In this document: positions 1-8,500 of the stretch, in pieces
How the letters are laid out: the number at the start of each line of letters is the position of its first letter
How positions within the stretch are numbered: the first letter of the stretch is position 1
From: Ruminococcaceae bacterium P7
GTDB taxonomy: Bacteria; Bacillota; Clostridia; Oscillospirales; Acutalibacteraceae
NCBI GenBank assembly: GCA_900100595.1
Contig: FMUA01000012.1
Location: 1 to 64,000 of the forward strand
Direction: 5' to 3'
Length of the DNA: 64,000 nucleotides
Made by a program: the position numbers and the translations under genes
The notes under the pieces: generated by a model
Seen by the model: only the letters and a program-made list of their open reading frames with translations
Told to the model about the DNA's origin: nothing
Database searches by the model: none

Positions 1-293
1 TGAAACGCGGTAAAATTCTCGCGCTCATCGACAGGCTTCAAAATTACAAGGGAGCAGTCTGCCTGTTTTTAGAAAAGCTCTGTGTTCCGTTCGACAATAA
101 CCAAGCCGAGCGAGACATCAGAAATATCAAAACAAAGACCAAGGTCTGCGGCTGTTTCAGAAGTAAAACCGGCGCAGAGGAATATATGGGCTTAATGTCA
201 TTCATCAGCACCGCCCGCAAAAACGGATTCGATTCCTATCATGCGGTTAAGATGGCTTTGTCATGTCAAACCGATCAGATCTTTGTGGGGTAG
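1..293 (+). mobile_element. IS66-family transposase, C-terminal fragment running in from the left edge
   Basis: An open frame of 97 codons enters from the left edge in frame 3 and stops with TAG at 291-293. It shows the C-terminal signature of IS66 DDE transposases: VPFDNNQAERDIR, where the Glu is the last acid of the catalytic triad, then GCFRS and FISTARKNG. Only the C-terminal part lies in the window, so I cannot say whether the element is intact. No terminal inverted repeat was identified in the 29 bases between its stop and the next gene. Confidence 0.92.
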
Positions 294-322
294 CTCTGAA
301 TAGTTACGTCAGGTGATAGAAG

Positions 323-3300
323 ATGAATGTCAGATATAAGATTCACACGCTTTCCGCCCGTGCCATCATCAGCTATGCGCGGTTGGAAAACGAACAGTAT
401 TCATTCCGACTCAGTACGATTGATACACGGAAATGCATCATGCGCGACGCTGCCGACGAACAGGATGACAATGCTTTGTTTTATCAGACGATGTGCGTTC
501 TGAAAAAACATAATATAGAACCGCCGAAAAGCGAAGCTGCCTTGGCAGATTTGCAGGACGTCATTTTCTATGTTGACTTCAACGGCATATTTGACAGGGG
601 CAGTTCTCCGAAAATGTTGGAACGGCAGAATAAAGCGGAAGCGATGTTTCGTCCTGAAGGAATCACATTGGATTTTGGAAACGGCGCTCATCGTTACCTC
701 GCCTTTGAGCGTTCGGGCAGTATGAGCCGTCAGGCAAAGCTGTCGTTTATCCGCGCTGATGTTCATGATGAAGTGCGTCAGAGAATTATGATGGACATGG
801 ATGTTGGTAACTGTCAGCTCTCTAAGCTCTATGCCTATAACGGCTTGATGCTCTCGGGCGGCGTTCGAATCGACGGGATCAATTTAGCAAAACCTCACCG
901 CGTGATTGTCGTAAAAAACGAAACCTACCGCGCTCAAACAAAAGTCATTACGGTAGAGGGAAACGGTACCAATGAGGCTGTCAAAAAGTATTCCCGAAAA
1001 GAAGATGTGAGGGATATCACCGTCCAGCGCCATGACGGAGAAGGCTTGATTTCAAAGGAGCTTGCAGGAACCATTGATAAAATATTTTGCGGCAAACACA
1101 TTCACCATTCCTTCCAAATCCGTATGCCGTTTGTCAAGGGGATGCTGCACGAAGTCCATTTTCATGATTTCTTTTTCAGTGCAGGCTCAAAGTATATTAC
1201 CGATATTTGGGGCGTTCGTCATCCGGTTGATGACGTCGATATTATTCTTACGCAAAGTATGTTCAAGGGCTATGGCTGGCTGACAGAAAACGGTATGGAT
1301 TGGAACGACTATCTTCGTGTATTCGAGAAATACAACCATGCACTCTACATCACCAACGTCAGCAAGGAAAAGCCTGACAACCACACGGAACTTAATTACC
1401 AGTTTTTGAATACACTTTCCATGACACAGGAAGAATTCCGTCCTGCCGATTTGCCCGACGGTTGGGTAAGCAGTCCTTCCGATGACAAAAGAGAATGGAT
1501 AACAAAGGCGACCGAGCAGCGATACTTTGATTTTTGTCAGAATGAAGATTTCCGCATGCGGTATTTTATTGATAAGGACAACGCTCTTGGAAAGTGCATA
1601 AAAAAGAATTCGTTGTTTGCAAATGAGAAGGTTTGCGTAAAAGAGCTCAACGACAATGCCGATAAGCTGATTCGGCAATACAGTCTGGGCAGGCTGCTCG
1701 TAAAGGGCGATAACCGTTTTCTCTCCGATGATATTCTCGACCTGCTGATTTTTCTGATTGACAACGGAGCAAAGCGCAAGCATAAAGAAAGAACGTTCTG
1801 GTCTGTTGCAATGACTGAGAGATTTAACAAAAACAGCTTTTACTCACCGGGCGCGTCGTATGATGCCGATTCGGTCTGTACGCTCCTTCGCAATCCGCAT
1901 ATCGCGCGGAATGAGGAAATACAGCTAAAGCTCTACGGCAAGTCAAGCAATATGAGAAAACATTACCTTTCCAAACTAACAGATGTGGTGATGGTTGACC
2001 CTGAGAGCCTTGCCGCACAGCGCTTGGGCGGTGCTGATTTCGACGGCGATATGATTAAAACGATTGCCGACAATCTGCTGAACGAATGCGTCAAGCGGAA
2101 TTATGAATATGACGACTTGAACGATCGCAGTAACCTTCCGCTCCTGTATATTCCTTCGGAAGAACCGGTCACCCGAAACGCAAATGACTGGCATGACCGC
2201 TTTGTGACCGTGAGAGATACTTTTTCCTCGCGTGTCGGTCAAATTTGTAACGCGGCGTTTGACAGGAGCATTATTGCCTATGATGAAAACTCCGATGCGG
2301 AAGAGCGTGAGCGCTGCCGTCAGCAAACAGAGGTGCTGTCGATTCTGACAGGCTTGGAAATCGACTCCGCAAAAAGCGGTGTCAAGCCTGATTTGTCCGA
2401 GTACCTGCTAAAAGAACGCAGAGCGCACAACCTATTTCTCAAATACAAATCTCTGTTAGAGCTTGACCGCATTCACGCTTGGTATGAGGATTCTCCGCAG
2501 AAGAAAATCAAGGATTTCTTTGAGACAACCGATTGGAACACGGTGACCTCAAACGTAGAGCGTTTGCCTTATCTCGCAAAGCAATTGAAAGAAAACACTA
2601 AACGGCTGAATCCAAAGCCCGCAGAAGACAGCGAACTGTTCACGTTTGCGGTTAAGTCTGATTGGAAAAATCAGCTTGACGTTAATATTCTTTGTTCTGT
2701 CGGGTTTTTGTTACAACAGTATGAGGCAGTTCTTTCCAGAATTCGTGCCTGCCGCGCACCGATCAAGAATAAATCAAGGCAGAATGATATTGACCGCGTT
2801 TTATATTCGCGCGGACAAGAAGATGTGATTGATAGCGACGCACTTTATGCCGAGTTTTCAAAGTTGTCGCCTGAGAGAATATCGTCAATACGCAGTGAGC
2901 TGATCGAGCAGTTGTGGCATCTAATGGACAAGGATACACGGCGCGATTTCCTGACGGATTATCTTCCCGAATACGAGGACTATTTTGATTTACTGGCAGA
3001 TTTTCGCTTTGGCGGTTACCGTGTTCTCGGAGATTTGATTTGCGATATTGACGATGAAAACAACGCTACAGAACGCAAAAAACTCCTCCGGTCAAACGAC
3101 TCGAAGGAGTTTACAGAAATGATGCAGGCATATATTGAAAAATCTCACGCGCAGAGTTACCGGCAGGCGGTTGCCGTTGCGTGCCGAGGGTTAATGGATA
3201 AAATCACGAAGCCGAGAAAGGCGGTGCCATATGTGGTGGCACTCGGAAAGCGCGATTTGCTGTGGGAGCTTCTGCCCGACGCGGTTTATTCTCATGTATT

Positions 3301-3325
3301 GGCGGTGAAGAAAAATGCTGAATGA
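323..3325 (+). CDS. Two-barrel (cellular RdRP / YonO-like) RNA polymerase homologue, 1000 aa
   Basis: The protein carries the ordered motifs of the double-psi beta-barrel polymerases that include eukaryotic RNA-dependent RNA polymerases and phage SPbeta YonO. These are DGEGLIS (238-244), FQIRMPFVKG (264-273), an RNP motif (523-525) and the metal-binding loop ADFDGD (571-576), which fits the DxDGD catalytic signature with three Asp at 572, 574 and 576. An FERSGSMSR segment lies near residue 130. The family makes RNA from an RNA or DNA template; which template is used here cannot be read from sequence. Start ATG 323 follows AGGTGA by six bases. The gene overlaps the next one by 11 nt, so the two are translationally coupled. 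It lies 29 nt after an IS66 transposase, which suggests an accessory or mobile setting. Polymerase fold assignment is fairly sure; the biological role is unknown. Confidence 0.8.
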   Translation: MNVRYKIHTLSARAIISYARLENEQYSFRLSTIDTRKCIMRDAADEQDDNALFYQTMCVLKKHNIEPPKSEAALADLQDVIFYVDFNGIFDRGSSPKMLERQNKAEAMFRPEGITLDFGNGAHRYLAFERSGSMSRQAKLSFIRADVHDEVRQRIMMDMDVGNCQLSKLYAYNGLMLSGGVRIDGINLAKPHRVIVVKNETYRAQTKVITVEGNGTNEAVKKYSRKEDVRDITVQRHDGEGLISKELAGTIDKIFCGKHIHHSFQIRMPFVKGMLHEVHFHDFFFSAGSKYITDIWGVRHPVDDVDIILTQSMFKGYGWLTENGMDWNDYLRVFEKYNHALYITNVSKEKPDNHTELNYQFLNTLSMTQEEFRPADLPDGWVSSPSDDKREWITKATEQRYFDFCQNEDFRMRYFIDKDNALGKCIKKNSLFANEKVCVKELNDNADKLIRQYSLGRLLVKGDNRFLSDDILDLLIFLIDNGAKRKHKERTFWSVAMTERFNKNSFYSPGASYDADSVCTLLRNPHIARNEEIQLKLYGKSSNMRKHYLSKLTDVVMVDPESLAAQRLGGADFDGDMIKTIADNLLNECVKRNYEYDDLNDRSNLPLLYIPSEEPVTRNANDWHDRFVTVRDTFSSRVGQICNAAFDRSIIAYDENSDAEERERCRQQTEVLSILTGLEIDSAKSGVKPDLSEYLLKERRAHNLFLKYKSLLELDRIHAWYEDSPQKKIKDFFETTDWNTVTSNVERLPYLAKQLKENTKRLNPKPAEDSELFTFAVKSDWKNQLDVNILCSVGFLLQQYEAVLSRIRACRAPIKNKSRQNDIDRVLYSRGQEDVIDSDALYAEFSKLSPERISSIRSELIEQLWHLMDKDTRRDFLTDYLPEYEDYFDLLADFRFGGYRVLGDLICDIDDENNATERKKLLRSNDSKEFTEMMQAYIEKSHAQSYRQAVAVACRGLMDKITKPRKAVPYVVALGKRDLLWELLPDAVYSHVLAVKKNAE

Positions 3326-4154
3326 AATTGAAGAATTCAAGGCTTATACGCTATTTCCGAAGTATAGTGCCAACGGCAAACGTGATATGTCATTTCTCGG
3401 GCGCTTCACCTTTGATATGCTGATTAAGCAAATCGGGCTGCACAGAGTTCTGACAATTATTGCGCGTGGATATATGTATGCAACCGATACGCCTGATATT
3501 GACCGAGCACGATGTGCATTGCAGGCGTGGTGCAGCTTGCCGACAGAAAAAAAGGATGATTGGAAAGCAAATACTAATTTTCGTGAGTTGAATGAGAGCT
3601 TTCCCGAATTGGTTGATACAAACGGCCGCGGCTGGTTTTACCGTCATGTTCACAACATCTGTACTTTTGTCAGAAACAATCCTGATTCCGTCAGTAAAAC
3701 AACTATCTCGAAATGCGATAAGCTGAGGAAGGGCTTTGCTAAGGAATGGGAAAAGAAAGTTATTCAATTTCAGATTCCGATTTTCTCTCCAACGACCAGA
3801 GGCTCGTGGATACTGCGTTTTGACGATATTCTCGCCGACGCGCTGGAGTTAGGAAAACTAAAAAATTTCGATTTTTCTCTTTCTGACGGTATAAAAGATT
3901 ATATCGAAAGAAGTGTTTTGACCCCTTCCGCGCGACCAGCCGCTGAATTGTTGGTAAAATATTATCTCACCAACAAGCCCTATGATTCCGACAAAGTCGT
4001 TTTGCCTGTAACAAATATTGACGCATACTTTGGCAACGGTAATTTCAGCAAGAAGTGGCTGCCAAAGGAGCTCGACTCCGTCATTATCCGCGACCCCCAG
4101 AGCAACGGCGTATCGCGCTATACCCTCCATGAAAATTTGATAAGTTTGATATAA
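3315..4154 (+). CDS. Unrecognised 279-aa partner of the RdRP-like protein
   Basis: I do not recognise this protein. It has no signal peptide or membrane segment and is rich in charged and aromatic residues (for example GRGWFYRHVHNICTFVRNN), which suggests a soluble, possibly nucleic-acid-binding protein. Its ATG lies inside the last codons of the RdRP-like gene (11-nt overlap), so the two are co-transcribed and probably made in linked amounts. That coupling points to a shared function, for example as an accessory subunit, but this is inference. The gene ends with TAA immediately before hairpin structures that close the unit. Confidence 0.85.
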   Translation: MLNEIEEFKAYTLFPKYSANGKRDMSFLGRFTFDMLIKQIGLHRVLTIIARGYMYATDTPDIDRARCALQAWCSLPTEKKDDWKANTNFRELNESFPELVDTNGRGWFYRHVHNICTFVRNNPDSVSKTTISKCDKLRKGFAKEWEKKVIQFQIPIFSPTTRGSWILRFDDILADALELGKLKNFDFSLSDGIKDYIERSVLTPSARPAAELLVKYYLTNKPYDSDKVVLPVTNIDAYFGNGNFSKKWLPKELDSVIIRDPQSNGVSRYTLHENLISLI

Positions 4155-4155
4155 C

Positions 4156-4192
4156 CGAAAGGTGCAGCAGAGCAATTCCGCTGCACCTTTCG
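4156..4192 (+). terminator. Hairpin just after the RdRP-like gene pair
   Basis: A perfect 13-bp inverted repeat (4156-4168 with 4180-4192, arm CGAAAGGTGCAGC) begins one base after the TAA of the preceding gene. No T-run follows it, so by itself it is more likely an mRNA 3' stabilising hairpin or weak terminator. Confidence 0.5.
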
Positions 4193-4256
4193 TCGTTCCC
4201 TGAAACGCCGCCCACAAACCGCGACAAATCGCCTGTGTGGGCTTTGTTGGGCGAGG

Positions 4257-4282
4257 TCGGGTAACTTTTACCCGATTTTTTT
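4257..4282 (+). terminator. Rho-independent terminator of the RdRP-like unit
   Basis: An 8-bp perfect stem (4257-4264 TCGGGTAA with 4268-4275 TTACCCGA, 3-nt loop) is followed directly by seven T. It reads on the + strand and closes the two-gene unit. Confidence 0.8.
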
Positions 4283-4323
4283 CGCGCCAAATTTGGCGAA
4301 TCTGGGCGGATCAGGTTTTTTCG

Positions 4324-4355
4324 AAAAAATTACCCCTGAGAAAACTTCTCAGGGG
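4324..4355 (-). terminator. Rho-independent terminator of the LRR-dockerin gene
   Basis: A 10-bp perfect stem (4333-4342 with 4346-4355, arm CCCCTGAGAA) is followed on the minus strand by TAATTTTTT. It lies 13 nt after the stop of the minus-strand gene. Confidence 0.85.
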
Positions 4356-4368
4356 CAGACTGTTTGTT

Positions 4369-5283
4369 TTATTCCAAAACTATTTCTTTTGTGACATATT
4401 GACCGATGGGATATGGCAATTCATACTCGGCAAGTTTCATCTGAATTGCTGTCGCGTCGGAAATATCCACGATGCCATCTAAGTTTGCGTCTGCAGCAAG
4501 AAGGTAAACGCCTTCTACTGTTTTCAGCTCTGCAAGATGGCTTTGAATCGCAGTGACATCATTGATGTTGACACCATCTACGCCGTCTACATCACCAAGC
4601 AAGAATTTCACCATTTCCACAAAGGGAATGTTGTGCTCATGCGCGTAGGTCTGCGCATATGAATCCGCAAATCCGTAAATTTTCAGATTGCTGTCATTCT
4701 CAAATGCAGTCGGTGAAATATCCGTCACTGTTGATGGAATTAATACATATTCAAGCTCCGGACAATTCGCAAAAGCATAGCTTCTGATTTGTACGAGTCC
4801 ATCGTTGAGAGTAACTTTCTGCAACGAGTTGCATTTGTTAAAGCACTGATTTGCAATATAATACAAACCAGAATTAATCTCAACCTCCGTAATTGAAGAG
4901 CATCCCTCAAACGCACATTCGTCAATAAAATAAATCTGCTCAGGCAAAACAAGCGTTTCCACCATATTAGTACAATTTGAAAAACTGTACATGCCAATTG
5001 CAGTTAAATTGATCGCGTTAGTAAAATCAATACCCGTAAGGTTTTCGTTGTCGGAAAACGCATCGTTTGCAATAGCAGTAACGGGACGGTTATTCAGCTT
5101 ATCAGGAACAGGAAGAACTGATGTTCTGTAATCCCAACCAACGAGTCTAACTGCATCGTTATTAATGTAAGAATAAAAATATCCGCTCTCAAAATAGGAT
5201 GTTTCAGCAAAGCAGTGAATCACCGAAAGCATGCTCAAAGCAAAGGCAGTAACGACAACAGCTGTTTTCTTGATAACTTTCAT
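4369..5283 (-). CDS. Secreted leucine-rich-repeat (BspA/LRR_5-like) protein with C-terminal dockerin
   Basis: A signal peptide covers about residues 1-26 (MKVIKKTAVVV, hydrophobic core, cut near CFA-ET). Residues ~60-215 hold LRR_5-type repeats of the pattern 'AF..C..L..v.lp..v..I'. Residues ~227-288 form a type I dockerin with two calcium loops: the second, DANLDGIVDISD, is canonical, while the first (DVDGVDGVNIND) has lost the usual Asp at loop position 5. Dockerins bind cohesins in the scaffolded enzyme complexes of ruminococci, so this protein is probably displayed on the surface through a scaffoldin. Start ATG 5283 has AAGGTGATAAG in front. It lies downstream of the fibro-slime gene and its small partner, beyond a hairpin, and has its own terminator. 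Confidence 0.88.
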   Translation of the reverse strand: MKVIKKTAVVVTAFALSMLSVIHCFAETSYFESGYFYSYINNDAVRLVGWDYRTSVLPVPDKLNNRPVTAIANDAFSDNENLTGIDFTNAINLTAIGMYSFSNCTNMVETLVLPEQIYFIDECAFEGCSSITEVEINSGLYYIANQCFNKCNSLQKVTLNDGLVQIRSYAFANCPELEYVLIPSTVTDISPTAFENDSNLKIYGFADSYAQTYAHEHNIPFVEMVKFLLGDVDGVDGVNINDVTAIQSHLAELKTVEGVYLLAADANLDGIVDISDATAIQMKLAEYELPYPIGQYVTKEIVLE

Positions 5284-5301
5284 CTTATCACCTTAAGTTA
5301 T

Positions 5302-5332
5302 GCCGCAGGCAGCACATATCACTGCCTGCGGC
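5302..5332 (-). terminator. Hairpin between the 46-aa gene and the LRR-dockerin gene
   Basis: An 11-bp perfect inverted repeat (5302-5312 GCCGCAGGCAG with 5322-5332) sits between the two minus-strand genes. The bases after it on the minus strand (ATAACTTAAGG) are not a T-run, so it may be a weak terminator or an mRNA processing/stability element that lowers expression of the downstream gene. Confidence 0.5.
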
Positions 5333-5362
5333 AAATTAATCATTTACTTTTGTGCGGCAAGC

Positions 5363-5503
5363 TTATTCACCTGCATCATGTTCTTCTTCGTCATTCTGAG
5401 GGACGCTTGGTACCAAATGTTGATGATCCGGTCCTCCCTCAAGGAGAGACTCAAAATGAAGTTTGACCAACTCCATCTCGGGCTCCCAATATGCTCTTCT
5501 CAT
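5363..5503 (-). CDS. Small acidic-tailed protein (46 aa) translationally coupled to the fibro-slime protein
   Basis: A complete short frame starts with ATG at 5503, sharing bases with the TAA of the large surface protein (TAATG), and stops at 5363. A perfect AAAGGAGG lies nine bases upstream, inside the end of the large gene. The protein begins MRRAYWEPEMELV and ends in an acidic tail (NDEEEHDAGE); it has no signal peptide or membrane span. The N-terminal pattern Y-x-x-P-x-M-E resembles a class of small clostridial proteins of unknown role often seen near surface-protein genes; that resemblance is from memory. The strong RBS and stop-start overlap make it very likely that it is translated. 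Function unknown. Confidence 0.8.
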   Translation of the reverse strand: MRRAYWEPEMELVKLHFESLLEGGPDHQHLVPSVPQNDEEEHDAGE

Positions 5504-8500
5504 TATGATTGACCTCCTTTATCATCAAACGGAGTTCCGTTTGCCACAGAAGCAATGTTGAAAATTGTAAAGTACACTGGCTTACTGATTTGCAGAACTT
5601 TACCTTCGTGAGATGAACTGCTGAGAGCAGCAAATTCATTATCTGAAATAGCTTCTCCATTCCATGTATAATCGCTCTTATCTGTGGAAGAAAGATTGTA
5701 ATCCTTCAGATAAGCGTATGCTCTGAATACTTTCAAGTTACGACCTGTCGACTCTCCTGAAGTATGATTGATGAGCGGCAAGCTTGAAGAATATTCAACC
5801 TCATTCTTATTGTCCAAACCAGAGGCTTTCTTTGTGCTTTTTACAATAAACGGACCATCAGAGGATACCGCTGTACCTGCATCAAGGAAATTCACCGCAG
5901 CTACCATTTGAGTATAGGCTTCAGGATTTGTTCCATCTGCTTGACTATTATACTTATTTCTGTACGCCTCTTGATTGAGAATATCATCCGAATCAATCTT
6001 TCCATCGTTATTTTCATCTTGAATATTATCTACTACCTCAAGCAGGAATCCATATTCATGATAAATTTCATTATTCTTGCAAAGATAAGGAACGAACTCT
6101 TTCTTTTCCACCTCTTCGCCTGTTTCAGGATCCACCTCTGTCCAGTTTTTGTACTTTCCGAGCGGGGATTTCAGCATCAGGTCATTGTAGTTGAACGAAA
6201 GCAAGAAGTCAGAAAAGACTCTGTCTCCGAGATTCTCACGACCAGGTATGTTCTCATAACGACTCGAATAGAGTGAGCCACCACCATGATTCCACTGATT
6301 TCTTGAGTTTTCAAGGAAGTTTATAATCGCTCCTCCATATTTAACCTGTGTAGTATCTTTTGTTTCTCTCTCCGCAGGCGACAATGAAGCGTCATTTTCA
6401 TATGTAGGATCATTTGACTCAAGAATGTACACAGGCTCAACATAAGTATCCTGATAGAGAGTCATGTTAAACTTGTTGTTGTAACATCTCTTGTACTCAT
6501 ACTCATCCTTCTTCTCGTGTAAGCGTACATTCTGAAGTTCGCTGGTTTCCATTTCCAGATCCTTTCCGACAGATACCATTGACCAGTGACGGAATACATA
6601 CTTCGTTCCATTTGTATCATATATCTCGGCAGGTGCCTGAACCCACTTTGAGTTTTCTTCCTCGGTAAAAAGACCGTTTTTCGTGAACCAATGAGCGTAT
6701 TGTGTTGTTACTCTATAGTTCGTGGGTACCTCTTTAACGATTTTTCCCTGGTCATTATAAATAGGATCCATTCCGGTTCCTTCTGTTTTGTTAAGAGCAT
6801 CAAAATGATAGGGTAACCTGAAATACACATGAATAGTATCATTCGGATTGGTATCAGCTGACGTTTCGATATTCACATGCTGACCATCTATTAAGGGGAA
6901 ATACTCGATGGTTGTGCGTTCCTTGGATGTATCATTCGGGTTCAGATTCGGATTCCATGTCATGCTTGTCATGAAGTTATCTTCATACGGCGCTTGACTT
7001 GTGATAAAGTTCTTTACAGTATCTTCTGTTGTCTTATAAGGATATTCCGCATCATCATAGCCCTTGAACATCGCACACGGATAAGTTTCAGCTGATGAAC
7101 CTGAGGTAGTTCTTCCGATTGTCATTCTTCCTGTGGTTTCATCAAAATCTTCATCTTTAAAATCACCCGTCATAGTGTAAGTTTGTACTATGTGAGCCCC
7201 GGTATAATACCTGGACAGATATCCGGGATATTTGTAAAGGATTCTGTACGTCCAAGCCTTGTTATAGATGTCTACGTTTGTATCGTCAGATACCGTAAAA
7301 CGAACACCGTTGTCAATCTTTTTAGGATCGGTAGATGCAGTGATACCGCCGTTATCCTTTGTTGTCTTTGCGTCAGCGCTGCCGACTTTTACACTCGTAT
7401 AATCATAGTGGAACGCTCTGGCGTAGTCTGAGCTGAGTTCCTTTTCGGTGATTTGCAGCTTTGTATCCAAGCGAACCTTCTCAAGCAAGATATACTGTTC
7501 TGGTGTAATGGAAACACCGGAAGAAGAATAAGTCTGATTAGCTGTTCCTACTACTGCATCATCGGAAACATTTTTGATAGTGTATGTACCTGAATAGTCA
7601 GCCGGATTATTATCATCATCCAAATCTGTGATTGTTTTGATGAACATTGTGTATTTTTTGGATGACGTACCGCTTGTAATCTTCTTGTAGATCTTGACGT
7701 CTTTGCCTGCGTCAATCACCTTGGAATAGAACGGAAGAATGGTATATTTCTGCGCATGAGTAGTCGAATCAAACAAACCGGATATCGGAACGGTTATTGT
7801 TGCATACGGTGCAGGGGCGGTGTCATGGATATCCAAGTCAAATGGTGAACCTAATCCGCTGAGCAAATTGATAGTGCTTTGCAGTTTTTCATAGAAATGC
7901 TCCATCGTATAACTCGTTGGGTCTGTAACAGTGGTAGTAAGCGTTATCACAAGCTTATTTGTCGAATTGTAGCGGAGGTAATCAGCGTCAACATCGACCG
8001 GTTCAGCGTATGTAGTTGTGTTTCCGTATGTTTTTTCTACTGAACTGTCACTGTTTTTCTGTACCTCAACCTTCAAATAACATGACGCGTCGCCAAGCGA
8101 ATCGGGATGAAGTGAATGTGTGATCTGCAGCTTACGTTTGCTATTGGAAACGATTGCGTTGATACCGCGCGAACCCATTACAAACCGAACGCCGTTATCA
8201 ATCGTTTCAGGATTTTCTACATCAGTACCGTTGTCGTACTTTACAGAAGTACTGTCATAGGTATAGTTTCCGGTGTCGTTATTAATTATTTCAGTAATCT
8301 GAACCTTTGCCATCTCGGGGATCTGAGGCAGGGTTATTGTCTGTCCTGCCTTGATGGTGATCCTACCGGCTTCGTGGGTTGCGTCCTTGACCGACAGCTT
8401 GCTCTTTCCATCGCTTTCATCTACGGTTCCGTTCGGATTAAGAACAGTCACATCGAGCGGATAGGCAATATAATTTTTGACATTTTTAAAATCAAAATCA

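Noticed and set aside
4200..4250. Imperfect inverted repeat GCCCACA...TGTGGGC
   Set aside because: Short and imperfect, and next to a clear terminator; no separate role can be supported.
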